Origin: Corbicula japonica
Lineage: Eukaryota > Mollusca > Bivalvia > Venerida > Cyrenidae
Direction: 5' to 3'
DNA length: 64,000 bases
NCBI GenBank assembly: GCA_038501625.1
Contig: JAZAYU010000001.1
Location: 7,083,829-7,147,828, forward strand
Both the position numbers and the translations under genes were made by a program. Below the pieces are notes generated by a model. It did not search any database. It had not been told where the DNA came from and was given only the letters and a program-made list of their open reading frames with translations. Shown here piece by piece: positions 10,393 to 24,156 of this stretch (positions are counted from its first letter, which is position 1; each line of letters starts with the position of its first letter).

Positions 10393-13300
10393 GTAAGTTT
10401 CAATCTCCTTATTATTAAACAGAGTCGCCTCTGACCGCTCCACTAAAAACTCGCATCATACCTGATTTTAATGCTTCATTAAAGGATACTTCTTAAAACA
10501 GAATGGAATCATTTGGAATACTGGTATATCTGTCTTTGGGAGCTTGGATGTTGAACGTAAAATTGTACAAGCGACTAGTTTTTGTAAAATGTTGTGCATA
10601 AAACCAGAAATTACAATTTTGCCGCACAATATCGAGTTCCTAGCGCAATTTGTTACTATTAAAATTTTGTTAGTGTTTAGTTCGCTATCATTTTAGATAA
10701 AACGATGTTGATATATAAAATTTTATGTAGGATTATTTAAAGCAAATGATTTCCCGGGTTTCGCAATCTCGTGCATTTAAATGATCTGTGGCATATATAG
10801 ACTTATAATAATGCTAGTGGTAAATAGTTCAGCGGCCGAAATTTCAATCATTCAGTAAATGATCAATACAGTTTTATCACATTTGCAACCAGTGTAGACC
10901 CAGATCAGTCAGCTTGCTAATCAGCGCAATCTGATCAGTCTACACTTCTTGCTATTTAGTTAATATATTCAGTTTATACATTGATATAAACACACGTACC
11001 TATAAGCAATGCCAAGAAAGGCTGACCCATTATATTAATTGAGCGCTAAATGTGAAGTCAGTATTTGGGATTAAACTTCTATATATTACTTTATTATTAT
11101 AATTTATATAATTTATAAGAGATTCTTTAGTTGATCTAATAACAAATGTTGATAAAATGAAGACCATATTTCGAGAATCGAGATGCCTCCGATTAAGTAA
11201 GACATGACAATGATACAAATAAATGACAAGGCCAAGTTCATGGTTTAGCCTAGGCTCAGATCTCAAGCATCTGATTGGCTGAAATGGAAATGCTTGAGAT
11301 TTGAAACTGGTCTCCAATAATTGTTTATGATCTTGGGCAATGATCCTTTTGCCTTAACAAATTAAGTTCAACTACATGCTTTGTTCTTATTTCTGCTTGC
11401 CCTTTATTGCGCCGTGTTTAAACACTTGATTTCTAGGTTTTCATTAAATCGGTTACTAAATCAAATGACGTAACTAGATGAAACATCTACATCTGTGTTC
11501 TAATCTCTAACTCAAAACTACAATTAGATTTCCAACTTTTTGAACCCATTTTACTAGCTTTGATCGAGGAAATATACGTCTTTTCGGAAATACTAAATTT
11601 TGTTCAATTCAATTTGAAGTTCGATTTCGATTAAATCTTACAATTAATTATTGCAACGTAAATAAAGACATATTGGAAAATTGTCACATAAAGACTAAAT
11701 TAATTTTCTCATAAGCTAAAGAATAATTTCACGTCATGATTTCTCGATTATGTTTTTTTTTTTTTAACAGTTTCTGTTCTTGTCATTTAAATACTTAGTA
11801 ATAATAAAATTCATAACTTTGTGAAAATAAAATTTAAATATTTTGTAATACTTAATATTTTGAATACTATTATCATATTAAAGTTAAATATTATATTATA
11901 TTATAAATAAATCATTATGGTTTGATAAGTTTTCGGTATTTTGACATCTTAATATACACGAAAGAGACCCATTTCCTGTACGTAAACAATTCTGTTCAAA
12001 TGTCGGGACGTTCTTTTCTTATTTTGAAAAGCTTTATGTAAGATTAGCAAAAACCCTCCAAGATCAAAAGTTAATCAAGTCAATAGATACCTTGCACAAA
12101 GCATTAATTTATTTTCTATCTATGTCCCAGTCATCCATGCGCCCGCCACAATGTAACGGACCGATTATTCGGATAATACATAAAATTGGATACAAAATTG
12201 CGTTAACTTTTACAGAAATGATAAATAGACCTCTCACCTATGTTTAAATGACCGCATATGCCCGGGCGAGAAAATTGGTGAAAATTAAATGAGTTTTCAA
12301 TAGATATTCTCTATTGTGTATGCCAAGATTACATAATGTAGATATCTAAAAAGTGCGACGTCACACCTATGTGTAAGAAAACTTTCAATTACGTTTAATT
12401 GGCAATAGTATAATACTTTAATGTCACACCGACGTAAATCTTTTTCATTCCGTTACAATTCGAAGCGTGGGTCCATGTCAGCATGAATGAATGAAAATTT
12501 TCTGATATTGAAATGACCAGTTAAAGGACTTTACATTTTTCCAGCATAGCGCGCTACAACATGCATTTGGCGCCTTGTTTTGATGTTGTTGTTAGACAAT
12601 GAGCGCTGACTTTATATCAAAATGTTTGTATCTCCCCTTAAATACCTTTTGTAACTTTGGGCGTGAAAATGTATTGCCTTTTTTAATATACGATCTAAAA
12701 AGGTTTAAAATAACAGCTTTGTTTTGCATGCCTTCTAAAAAATTAACACTTGGCAGAATTTTCTTAAAGAATTACATTTTTAAATTTTTGCTGAAATTAT
12801 TCTCTGAATTAACGTCTGCGATGGTAATAGTTACGGATAAGAAGGAACAGACGCTTGAAGTTTTAAATAAAATAAATGAGGCAACATTGTAACTTTGAGC
12901 GTGAACTTTGTAACATTTAGGAGCATTGGTTAATTAGCACGCTCAATACATCCGCACTTTAAATTATTTATTATTTGATCTGAACTTGTACCATTTACAC
13001 CCGGACATCGGTCTCAGTTTCAATTATTTATTTTCCTGGTTTCAATTATTCATATCCTTAGATTCGATAAAATTATGTCCCAATAGCACCCAGAACATAC
13101 TATACCAGAATAAGAACTATATCAACGGCTAGTTCAAAACGGATAATGTAACCAGCTTTAAAAAATACAGAGTTTACCTCTTTATATCTAGTTCTTAGCA
13201 TTGTTGAATTGATGAATTTGCATGAGTATTTACTATGAAAAATAAAATAAGTGTTCCAGTTCTAAACCCATTATTCCATTGGATATTGCTGTTATCGATC

Positions 13301-15002
13301 TGCGAACAGTTTAGATCAAGATCAGTCAGCACATAAGCCGTCTGATTAGGATCTACACTGTTTGCTGTTAGATCTATTAGGTTATTTTTGACTAAATAGC
13401 AAACAGTATAGATCCTGATCAGACGGTGTGAATGTGCCGGCTGATCTGGATCTACAACTGTTCGCGGTGTGATAAAACCCGTATATGTATTGAGTAAGGG
13501 TTAAATCATAAACTTATAGATTCAAGAAGCACAACCAACATAGCCCTCCCAAACTGACCTGTGGGATTTGGCCGACTTTTGTCTGTGACGAAAACGTGTG
13601 ATATTTTCTGGCAGACGATAATGATCTAACTAATGAAAATAGGATGATCCACATTAAAGCATGAAGCAGAACTAAGTGTGAAACCGTCAAAAATTTCACG
13701 GAACATAAAATACCAGTTGGCAAACAAAGTGTAACGTTGTCCTCTGTAAGATGTCTTCTTTCCGAGATGGGTTTGAAACCCGCTTCTCAAAAAATGTTTT
13801 CTTTTGTTAACAGTATTTTCTGACGTACATATAATAGTGTTAAAATAATGTCAATTTGAGAGATGCATTTAAAGAAAGTTATAAATAGAATTTCCGGCAC
13901 GTTTTTTACTTCAGATCATTTCAATATATCCCAATTATTAAAAAATATATTGCGAGTATATTTTTTACTGAACCATTTTACAAGGCAATATAATTACTCA
14001 TCAGTCTCCTACTGGGCTGCCATTCCCTAGCAGCCTGGTCCAGACGGAAGCGGTTAGTTTGATATTCATGAACATGGACCCCAGGGTTTCACAGCCCCCT
14101 CACCGCTAATGACCCATAGTGGTCCGGCTAATTAGCAACCTGGTATCGAGAGCGGTGCAAGTGTTCTGTATGTTTGAAGAAAAAAGATATCAATATTATC
14201 ATTCTCGCATTTGGATAATGATTATTATGTAATATAATTCAAAGATAATTTGAAGTCATTAAGGTTCAAAGAACAGGGCGTATTTCCATACGGTACTTTC
14301 TGTTAATATATCACAGGAAGTAAGGGCGGTCGGGATGTAAAACTTAATACACATGTCTTTGTAATGGAAAACCCGGTGATTCATTAGCATTTATTATGCT
14401 TTTTATGATGACTTAATGTGTTAAGCAATTAAAATTTAGAAGCAAGGTCTTAGCAAGTCCGAAACAAATATGGGAGAATAAGGGGAGATATATAGATATA
14501 GTTTTATGCGGATAAGTATAATAAGTATTATTGAAATCAAACACTCTTACCAATTTAAAGAATTACGTATAATTTTCAATATTGGAAGATAACTAAACAT
14601 GTGTTCGTAATATTCCACATTAGATGAAATGAATTTGCTCATTGAAATAACATTTTAATTGAAAATCAAATTTGTTAAGTCAAAAGTTTAAGAATACAAA
14701 CCTGACGTATCTTTGAGCAGAGAAAAGAAGTTTGTCTGATGTCGTTTTGATATATATTTTTCAGGGGTAGAGTATTATCACTTTCAAAAGCAAATATACG
14801 AAAATGATAACCAAGGAAAATCTAAGATAAAAAGTCTGGTCGTTTAAGTTTCAAAAATCCAGTGACTTTAAAAGATTTTATTAAATGCAATTATCTTTTT
14901 GAAGTGAGAATTTGGAGCTTTGATATTTAAGATTGGGTTTTATATTAAAGAATCGCGGCACGTGATAGTATGTTTCAGCATTTTAAAAATGAAGGCGCGC
15001 TC

Positions 15003-15077
<75 letters not shown>

Positions 15078-15090
15078 TGTTATTATCAAA

Positions 15091-15136
<46 letters not shown>

Positions 15137-18100
15137 TATCATCATCATCACCATCATCATCTTTACATTACAACCATTATCAACATCTAAGTCGTTATAT
15201 GAAAAATAATTATTACATCAACGCTAAAAAATATTTTTGCACTTTATAGCGGCCTGACGTAATTTGTTATTTTTGTTCATTTATGATAAACCTTGGAGGA
15301 TTTGGTAGGATTTCCAAACGTATCACCAAGTACTTGTTGCTATGTGAAATGAAAGAACTGTATAAATAAATGAGAGATAGCACATCTTGCAATAGATCCT
15401 AATTTCCCATTATGTTGATCAACCTCGATTGCCTATCAATAAAATGTGATAATAAGCGGTAAAACAAATAAATATTGAATATTATCTTCCGCGATTCCGT
15501 CATATAGTAAATAAATTCGTTTATTCAAAGATGCATCAAAATGAACGCGATGGTAGTCTTGCATTTCTTAGCATTTTCAACTCTTATTTTACCGATTCTA
15601 ATAATAGTTAAAATCAATATACTTTAAAATAACATTTAATAGGATAGGGCCTTAATTTTAAAGTCATTAATGTCGAATATTTGATACAGGTGAAAGAAGC
15701 AAATTTAGTGGGAATTTCATCCACGAGGAATTGCTTAACAAAGGCCAATGCGAAGAATTGTCCTAATTTTTTAAAACATTTTACTTATTCGAAAATCAAA
15801 TAACTGTCAATTTGACATAATATTAAAGCTTGTAAAAAAAGCAAAAATTCTGAGAATCCATTTAAGAGATCACGATGAAAAACATATTATTTGTAAATAA
15901 TTTTATTGATCACTTCCGGTTAGGTAAAATAGCGGTCTAGTACTTTGACATTATCGTTTTCGTTTCTCGTTGACACCCGTGAATGCAACTGTTACGCCTG
16001 TTATGCAGATCCGTTGCGGTTTTTACTAAAATACAATAGAAAACGAATGTTAGATGTAGATTAAAGAAAACTATCAAAGACCGAACTTAATAATTTATCA
16101 ATCAAACGGAAATCTTGTGGGTGTTCCTACCACACTCAATAACAGGTCATTTGTATATATTATACTGTTCAGTTCTGTTCTGTATGTGGTGGACTGACTT
16201 GTTTTAACTGTGTGCAAGCCTATCTAAACGAAATGTTGCATTTTCAGTTAGCCTTCGTAAAAAGCCATTTATCGTTTTTTTTAATAACGAAGAAATGTAA
16301 AATGACAAAATCATTTTGTCGAAATCTTCTGTCAGATTTTGGAATAACAAATACACCGGCGCGTGACCATCTAACACCGTCAACAATGATTTGGCGATTC
16401 TAATTTACACTTTGGCTATTACTTACATAACTTAGAATTACATACGCTCCACTGAGAGTTGTAAATGATGGACAAAGATTGAACGATGGTCCGCTAACTT
16501 GAAAGAAATTCCGCTTTACGTGTGATGTTATAATACTTTAATACGGGCGTTATGTTTGGCATACGATTAGCACTTGCATGCGAAATGACTAAGAATGAAA
16601 TCATTGTACATGAAAATAACATTGAACATGGCATAATGCATAATTTATCTGGTTGTCAGTCGGTTCTCTGGTACTTTTCTTAAATTTTCTGAATAAATAA
16701 ACACAGAAATACGATGTTATTATAAAGATTTTTTTTGTTTAAATAACCTTGAAATTTTTACTTAAATAAGGGAGAGATTATACATAATTTCTTGATAATT
16801 TGAGTTTGATATTATAGCCTCATACTTTTTTAGAAAGATACTTATGCTTAATTTGTTTATTTATACTTCTTAAATGAGTTAGATTACACATATCATAAAG
16901 ACACTTGTCAAAAATCCTTTGATCTGTTGACAGACTTGTTCAATTATGCAAACTTTGTAGTGTACATTCTCGTTCGTGGCTAAATGGTCATTTTTCAATT
17001 GAGATAATCATTAGAATACCGTTTTATGAGTTTATTGCATTTTCCTGTCCTCATAAAACCATATATTATTTATGTGAGATCATTGTCAAAATACACAACG
17101 ATAATAATGCCTAATTTTATACGGGTGATTATAATCTCATTATGAGGGCAATATTGGAGCCACTGTTCCAGTCGGTTCTTCCCATCCCATCCGAAAATAA
17201 ATAGGAATACGTGAATGTAATACAAAACCACTGCTAGTAACACAAAATATTTGAAAATCAAATAAACCATATGTTTGAAGTTTGAAATATGCCTTACAAT
17301 TTCACATGATTTCTTTGCAGGCAAGACTAGAACCAAGGACAAGTACCGTGTGGTGTATAGTGACCATCAGAGACTCGAACTGGAGAAAGAGTTCCACTAC
17401 AGCCGTTACATTACCATCCGCCGGAAGGCCGAGCTAGCTCAGACCCTGGGACTGTCAGAGAGACAGGTTAGTCAGTCTATTCTTCAAAATGTCTAATGCT
17501 TATGTATTATCATTTGTATCAAATAAGAAGAAATTAAATTGTTCGTGTTACTGACTTGTTGATCTAATTCAAATGAAATTTTAAAATGTATCAAGTTATA
17601 TATACATTTTCAAAAATAAAGAAAACATACATTTACAACTTCAAAACCTAATTTATTAAAAAAAAACAACGAATATTATGTTATAAGAAAAATAAATTTC
17701 CATGAGGCCACATTTATTTTAAAGCACGTGATAATTATGGTAAGTTGCTTAATACTAATTACTTAAGGGAAAATATCATTGCCTGTGGCAATGAACAAAA
17801 TTATTTATCTTCATATAAAAGACAAAACCTATCAACAAACAAATGATAATAAATGAAATGGTTAAGTTTACTAGTGTAAACAAAATTTCACATCGCGCTC
17901 TTTTTTGCTATATACAAAAAGTTCATATCCGAAATTTTGTTTACTAAAGCATTTTTTATTTATTTCAGGTGAAAATCTGGTTCCAGAACCGCCGCGCCAA
18001 GGAAAGGAAACAGAACAAGAAACGTGAAGAGAACCAGCTGATCAAGATGGCGTCTGAACTCGGTGACCTTCATGACGAGACAAAACAACACGTGCAGCAA

Positions 18101-18409
18101 CACATGAATATGCAGATGACCCCTCACACCCAGCACCAGATGCACGTGACTACTCCTTCACCCAAACCAATGCACTCCCAGAATCCGTTCCCGTATCAGC
18201 ATCCTGGTCACATGACTCACTTATCACCAGAGGGTGCGCTTTCCCCGCCACAACATCACATGACCCACAATCAGTATTCGTCCCCTAATACGCTCGCCCT
18301 GCCGATCTCTCCTGGAAATGAAGTCGCCGGAACCCCGATTCCAGACCCTCTTTCTCCCGTTGTTATTAAGACTGATAAAGATGCCAGTGTTGAAAATGTA
18401 ACATCTTAG
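9942..18409 (+). CDS. Cdx: Caudal-type homeobox transcription factor, three exons
   Basis: Joining 9942-10392, 17321-17466 and 17969-18409 gives 345 residues. The homeodomain is residues 156-215, with the helix-3 core [15 protein letters not shown]5, W48, F49, Q50 and N51 all present. A hexapeptide YDWMKK (residues 136-141) sits 15 residues before it. Both are diagnostic of the Cdx/caudal (ParaHox) family, nuclear activators of posterior and gut patterning. The N-terminal half is rich in Pro, Gln, Tyr and Ser; the C-terminal tail is rich in His, Met, Gln and Pro. The intron between homeodomain residues 44 and 45 is at the classic position. All splice sites are GT-AG with matching phases (1, then 0). 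The start is the first ATG after an in-frame TAA at 9921; a second ATG follows directly. The frame is intact. No other ParaHox gene is in the window. Confidence 0.97.
10877..10960. repeat. Palindromic repeat family G, copy 1
   Basis: The block GTTTTATCACATTTGCAACC, then AGTGTAGACC, CAGATCAGTC and CTGATCAGTCTACAC matches the arms of the element at 13300-13470. It is a shorter, decayed copy. Confidence 0.6.
11241..11340. repeat. Foldback family F, copy 2 (partial)
   Basis: Contains TCTCAAGCATCTGATTGGCT followed at once by GAAATGG and then the opposite arm TGCTTGAGATTTGA, so the hairpin centre has been shortened. It ends near ATGATCTTGGGCA, an end also used by the copies at 23595-23738 and 26484-26565. 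Confidence 0.65.
13300..13470. repeat. Palindromic repeat family G, copy 2
   Basis: Two arms of about 80 bp face each other around 13386-13392. The left arm reads TGCGAACAGTTTAGATC, GATCAGTCAGCACAT, GATTAGGATCTACACTG; the right arm is its imperfect reverse complement. Hairpin repeats of this make are recalled as common in bivalve genomes. No coding content. Confidence 0.7.
15003..15161 (+). repeat. Facing AAT and ATT microsatellites plus ATC run
   Basis: About 25 AAT units (15003-15076), an 18-bp spacer, then about 14 ATT units (15094-15137), then an ATC run to 15161. The AAT and ATT tracts are complementary and can form a long hairpin. Translated frames here are artefacts. Confidence 0.9.
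17321..17466 (+). CDS. Cdx: Cdx exon 2
   Basis: Completes codon 151 and codes to residue 199, covering homeodomain residues 1-44 (helices 1 and 2, including [20 protein letters not shown]). Acceptor TTTGCAG|GC, donor CAG|GTTAGT. The next intron is 502 bp. Confidence 0.95.
17969..18409 (+). CDS. Cdx: Cdx exon 3
   Basis: Starts in phase 0 at GTG after TATTTCAG and codes residues 200-345, stopping at TAG 18407-18409. It opens with homeodomain helix 3, then a Lys/Arg-rich stretch and a long His/Met/Gln/Pro-rich tail containing several SP motifs. Confidence 0.95.
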   Translation: MKIWFQNRRAKERKQNKKREENQLIKMASELGDLHDETKQHVQQHMNMQMTPHTQHQMHVTTPSPKPMHSQNPFPYQHPGHMTHLSPEGALSPPQHHMTHNQYSSPNTLALPISPGNEVAGTPIPDPLSPVVIKTDKDASVENVTS

Positions 18410-18840
18410 AGTGACAATAAGAACTTTCCAAACTGTTAAGAAGTTGTACAGTATATAAATTAGGTGTATTTATTCGTGAAATATCTCTGTAAATAAGGAA
18501 TAGAATGGAGAGAGGATGTATTTAGCAGTTTTAAAACAGTTTTCATACCAAACTCATATGCAACACATGACTCCTTTTGACAAAGAACTGAAAAGTTACC
18601 TTTTACTTTTGTAAGTGAAAAATTATATGAGTATTATAAAATTTATTGGAAGTTGTTTGGAAAAAGACGAAATTGCAAAACTTAATGAGGAATATACAGA
18701 GGGAGTATAAGTATACGTAGAAATGACAGAATTGTTTTGAAATTATATTTGTTATGATTTCAAAATACAAAGGTTCTGCATTTCTTGTTACTTGAATTTT
18801 CGTTTTAGGAATAAAATAAAACTGACCCTGAATAAAAAAA
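18410..18840 (+). terminator. Cdx 3' UTR with poly(A) signals
   Basis: AATAAA occurs at 18810-18815, 18815-18820 and 18831-18836, about 400 bp after the stop codon; these are the likeliest cleavage signals. A later AATAAA at 19254-19259 is an alternative. Confidence 0.5.
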
Positions 18841-19397
18841 AAATGGAGTAATTATTATTTTATTTGTGTAGTCAGTTTAAGTTTTATCCGATAAAATGAA
18901 AGAATCCCTTCTGTTAATTTCTGTGAAGTTTGAAAATGAAAAATAATGTTAAAATCAGATTTATTTTTTACATTACACGAATTAACATAAATATTTCAGT
19001 GAAAATTTTCTGTGAATGCAATGACATAAGTTCTTATTATTTAAATTCGTTTTTATGTATTGAAGTTGTAAAGTCTCATTCTATGAATGAAATGAACACT
19101 TTTAAACATTGTTCACACGCACACTGGTAATAACTTACGGCATATAACATGTATATATTTGTGTAATTGTGTAAAAACAACAACATGTACATATAGAGTA
19201 TTATGAATGTGCACATTGTCTTTATTCCGTTAAAGTTTTCCTCTCATCAGGAAAATAAAATATGAAAAAGAACATGTTGTTTTATTTTACTTTAAAGGTT
19301 TTTCCATGTCCCGACCTGGTCTGATTTATATTTTATTGTTGTTGTTTTCCCCAGCGAATATAGTAACCCTAATACAGTCTCGTTTTACCCAGTGCCC

Positions 19398-19533
19398 AAG
19401 GTTATAAAACTGAGCATGGAAACCAGTCTCAAATCTCAAGCATCTGATTGGCTGAAATGGCGACCAGTCGCCATTTCAGCCAATCAGATGCTTGAGATTT
19501 GAGACTGGTTTCCATGCTCAGTTTTATAACCTT
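19398..19533. repeat. Foldback family F, perfect 67-bp-arm palindrome
   Basis: Left arm 19398-19464 and right arm 19467-19533 are exact reverse complements around a 2-bp spacer (CA). The arms run from AAGGTTATAAAAC to the centre GGCGAC-CA-GTCGCC and include ATTGG and its mirror CCAAT. Related copies are at 3554-3667, 11241-11340, 23595-23738 and 26484-26565. Perfect arms next to decayed relatives mean either recent insertion or arm-to-arm correction. No clear target duplication was found. Confidence 0.92.
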
Positions 19534-21910
19534 TAGACCTGAGTGGCATTATGTTTTCTGGAATTTAGGCAAATATATAGAAGACAAACATTCCCAATTA
19601 CCTTTTCTATGTTTTGTCTTAAAACAGCAAAACTAACAACAGGCCAATACAAATTTTAGTAAGTTGACCATCAAGGAATAGTGAAAACCACCTTCCGGCA
19701 ACAGTACACCCCATAGTGAAAAAATGAGCACAATGACACGTAAATAAAGCATCCTACTTTAAATGGGATTTTGTCTTCTTTTCCTTTCCTGAATTATTTA
19801 GATATATATTATATTAGATTATTATTAGTCCTAACAGCATAACTAGACTGTTTTTAAAAACCTATTCATTTCTGGTAGTCTCGTCGGAACGTTCTTTTGT
19901 CCAGTATCCTTTTAAAGTATCGTCCTCAACACAATTTTACAAAAACTAAACTAGTTGTAAAATTAGACAGAATTAATCGCGAAAAGGCTTGAAACAAAAC
20001 ATGCGTTATAAACGGTCGTCTGTATAATTTAAAAGCTTAAACAAGGTTATTCAAATAACTTAACTGTCTTAATGATAAACTGGAATAAAGAATTTTAAAA
20101 AGGGTCGCCATGATAATGTCCCATATGATATGATACAACCAACAAGCACATTTTTTTTAACTGCCCGAGAGACCTAATGCATGTACTTCGATTATTACGC
20201 AATCCAACAACTCTATCAAAATAAAATAAAATATTTGTTAGGTCTTTGGAGTTCCACAAGGATAGTGCAAGATAGAAGGACTCCACACTCAGGATTGTCC
20301 CTGGCTCTTAAGCGCCTGTCGTTTACAGCAACAAATCTCGTCCAGTTGATTTAAAATCTCACAAAACACTGTAGGGAATTCAGCTGACGGAGCGGGTGAT
20401 CGAACTTACTGGGCTCAGAGTAAAACGCGTGATTCAACCGATACTTGATACTAATTATTTATGATTTTATTGAAATGGGAAGACGTCTACAATTAAATTC
20501 CGGAATTTTTATTGTATTATCAGCGTACCTATTAAGGCGATGACACCTTTCTGCCGAACATTAATTCCAGTGTATAAGGAAAATTACAACTGTTTCCGAC
20601 TGTGGACAGTTTCCACCGCAACGTTTACTTGTCTAAAATCATTATGAAAATTAAAATTATAGATCAAACGTAGGGTTGCTATCGATTTGAAATAGCTTTA
20701 ACCAAAGGTATCGTTGTTAATGACATTAGACGAAAACCTCATCATTTAATTAAACCAAGAATAATTAATTTCATTTATTATCAGATATAAAGCAACCAAA
20801 TTTCATGAAGTTTTACACAAACATATATTTATTTCATGATATAAAATTGATTGTAAAACTAAATGAACTAAAATTTTTCAGAAAAAAAGAGAAAAAACGT
20901 TAAAACATTATGAAACAATGTTTGAATATGTACTTAAATGTATAAGAATAAGAAAGAACTTTTTGGAGAAAAAAGAGCAGTATATTGAAATATACGAACA
21001 TGGCACAAATCTATTGACCGAATGGTGTGCAAACTTTATTTTATATCATGTGTTATAAATTTTACTACCCTTTTTAAGCGTTTCTAACTTTTCTTTTCCT
21101 CAAATCTCCTTTTTGAAGCATAAGAAATGCGTTTTATTTTACTCTTTATTAGTTACCGAAGGGGTCGAACACAACGATGTTTAACACAGACCTCTCCGAC
21201 GTATTAAAATGGTTAGAAGAGAAAATTTAAATATTATGCGCTGAACTATAAAAAAATATATTTTTCCATTCAGTGATAATAATCAAACATTTTTATGCAT
21301 TATGCTGATCTCTAACCAACCAGAACCCATTAAAACGTATTCGAAAGGACCACGGATAATTACTGCAGGTCTGCTGTAATTGTCAATCTCAGACCGGAAC
21401 TACCCAGTGACAGGTGCGCGTTACAAAGGGAGGTAAATTAAGACAGAATATTGAGATAACTCTGTATATCGGTAGGACCCATTACAAAATAGGGTAAAAA
21501 ACTTCATTTGACTAAAAACTAAAGTAGTTTTATAAATATTACGATCTACATTACTAGTTCTAAGTATTTCAAGAACATAGTTAAAGAATTCATTTAACCA
21601 TTACGACGAACACCTAGAAACTAGTCACACTTTTTTGACACTACCCAATGGAAGTCGCAGCAATGCGGAGATGGCAAAATTGGCCGATTGGCTGTAAATA
21701 AAGCACAATGTTTTGTACACCCAATGCAAATATAAAACGGAATGCAAATATAAATGAAAGAGCATACCAATCAATGGCCACCGAAATATCAACAATACTC
21801 ATATAGATTAATGCTGCTGCTGCTGTTGTTGTTAATTATTCTGATTAAAGAAACAATCCAAAACTGCTTTTCGATTGGAAAAAAAACGCAAAGAAAACAT
21901 AACTAGTTAC
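19534..21910. other. Intergenic, no gene seen
   Basis: AT-rich with short chance frames. A weak box-B-like GTTCGATCACC on the minus strand near 20400 may be a SINE remnant. A short CTG/TTG run lies at about 21811-21832. Confidence 0.55.
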
Positions 21911-21917
21911 CAGTTGC

Positions 21918-22133
<216 letters not shown>

Positions 22134-23594
22134 GTAAGTCAATCATAACAATTTTCTACAGATAGACACACTGTTCACGCAAACATCATCACTTTATGTT
22201 TAATTTACGACTTTTCTTACATATAAGATATATGAAATTAGTTATAACAAAAGAAAATATGCCTCAATAAGCAGTAAAATTATCATCACTCTTTTAAGTA
22301 CTTTCGCCGATTATTCGGAAAGCCCCTTTAATAATTGACCTCATATACCATACACTACGTGAGAGAGTTGCTTTAATATTGAATACAAATAACATTCCCA
22401 TGTCCGTTGAAAATATTTAAAGAGTTCTGAACCAACCCAATTGACGCCGACAGTCCACGACAATTTATTGCCTTTTATGATTCATTACCGCACTCCAGAT
22501 ATGGTTTATGGTGTTTTAAAAGGGTCGGTAATATTTTACGACAGTCTTATGAAGAGCGTTCGTCAACATTTGCTGATAAGGCACAAGGATTGCTTTGGAA
22601 CGAGAACAGGTTACGATGATTTTAAGGCAAATGTTGTGTAATGTTACACACGTTTTCGCTCACCTGTACAATCATACAGTCATTGTTTAAAGTGATATCA
22701 CGAAATCATAGTGTAAAGATACCAGCCAGAGTTGTTTAAAAAGGCATATATATACCGGTGCCAAGTTCAAATGGTAAAATTAGACCAGCATTTCGTGGCA
22801 ATAAACTCGTTTGCAATGCTTTTTTATGTTTACAATTGTCTAAAATGGTTTCGAATTTATTTAGTAGTTCGCCAAATATTTTCTCTTAAAATATATATTT
22901 TATAGACATTGAAATATCTACAAATACTGGTAAATAATTTCCGCTGTAGACAGCAACAACGTCAGGTCCTTGTTACAGGAGAAATGTTAAAACCGCCATT
23001 GCAAGTGATGTGCGCTTTATTTAGTTAATTAATGGTATTTTAAAGACGTTCTCTTTCTCCGAAAATGTGTTGTTTTAGTAATTCATGTTTTATTATTTTA
23101 ATAAGAAACAACGTATTTGCCTTCATACAATTTTATTTTGCCAGCAATTGCTGACAATGTAAGACGGTCATTATGTCGAAATTCGCACTGAAGTCGCCAT
23201 ATAAAAACTGATGTTGGTGTATATCCAGCGAACAGAAACAACAACAACAACAACGATATGCTTTGAACATCAGCGCAGTCTGTTTTCTGCAAAACACATG
23301 TGTATTATTTTTTATCTATTTATTTTTAAACTGACGTTTTGTAATATCTTTTTGTAATGTAAAAGATAAGATATGTTTACGTCTTTCAACCAGTGGTCTG
23401 GTTATCACCTCGAATGACCCTTCATTTAGTTGCCTGCAGCATAAACAAAAATCTCTAAGCTTTATGTAGTGAATGTACATTTCACATGAAAACGATTTCC
23501 AAATTTTCTATTATTTCAGTAATATAATATATTAAACACATTGAACATTACTGAACGTCTTGAGTTTGCTTGAGCCTGATAACCGAACTGTTAG
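22134..23594. other. Intergenic, no gene seen
   Basis: A 66-codon plus-strand frame at 22441-22641 has slightly coding-like composition but no clear splice sites or family. A short AAC run lies at about 23238-23255. Confidence 0.5.
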
Positions 23595-23738
23595 CAAGAT
23601 CAAAAACTGAGATTAGACATCAATCTAAAATCTCAAACATCTGATTAGCTGAAATGGCGACGGGTCGCCATTTCAGCCAAACAGGTGATGCTTGTAATTT
23701 GAGACTGGTTTCCAGATTTAGTTTAATGATCTTGGGCA
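23595..23738. repeat. Foldback family F, copy 4
   Basis: Arms run from AAGATCAAAAACTGAG to TTTAATGATCTTG around the centre GGCGACGGGTCGCC. Several mismatches and a small insertion (ACAGGTGATGC for ATCAGATGC) separate the arms, so it is older than the copy at 19398-19533. Confidence 0.7.
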
Positions 23739-24040
23739 CATAAAGGTGTAAAGTTAACAGGCCCAAAGACTTTATAACTAGGTTAGCCCTATCTACTAAG
23801 CAAATAAGCAATACGCTTGCATGCACATTGCAGAAGTATTGACAGTATACATTAATTATTAGAATCCCTGACAAGTGATTGTATGGAGCCTCATAATAAG
23901 CATATCGTTCATACGAGGAGTTGCCGCCAAGTTACAGGTTTACATAATATGCTTGTATTGTTTCCACAAGCATGTTATTTGAGATTAATTGAAAATGTTA
24001 TTACAAGCAAGCATCATCCTCCAAATTTAAGTTCTTTGTT

Positions 24041-24156
24041 GGGTTCCTTAACTCAAGTAAATTTGCTCGGTTCCTAACCTCAAGTAAATGTGTTCGGTTC
24101 CTAAACTTAAGTAAATTTGTTCGGTTCCTAAACTTAAGTTCATCTGTCCGGTTCAT
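24041..24156 (+). repeat. 27-bp minisatellite
   Basis: Four units start at 24041, 24068, 24095 and 24122 with a partial fifth. The consensus includes CGGTTCCTAAACTTAAGTAA. Neighbouring units differ by two to six bases. Confidence 0.85.

Larger units (their letters stand above)
10393..17320 (+). other. Cdx intron 1 (6.9 kb)
   Basis: Large phase-1 intron ending in TTTCTTTGCAG. It holds copies of two palindromic repeat families (10877-10960, 11241-11340, 13300-13470) and a triplet-repeat hairpin (15003-15161). No nested gene is seen. A block at about 14010-14150 is GC-richer than the rest and could be regulatory, but I cannot show conservation. Confidence 0.85.

Noticed and set aside
12599..12892. 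97-codon frame in Cdx intron 1
   Set aside because: AT-rich composition and no recognisable domain; length is within chance for this DNA.
22441..22641. 66-codon plus-strand frame as a possible upstream exon of the 25339 exon
   Set aside because: No convincing donor, and no shared family to link them.
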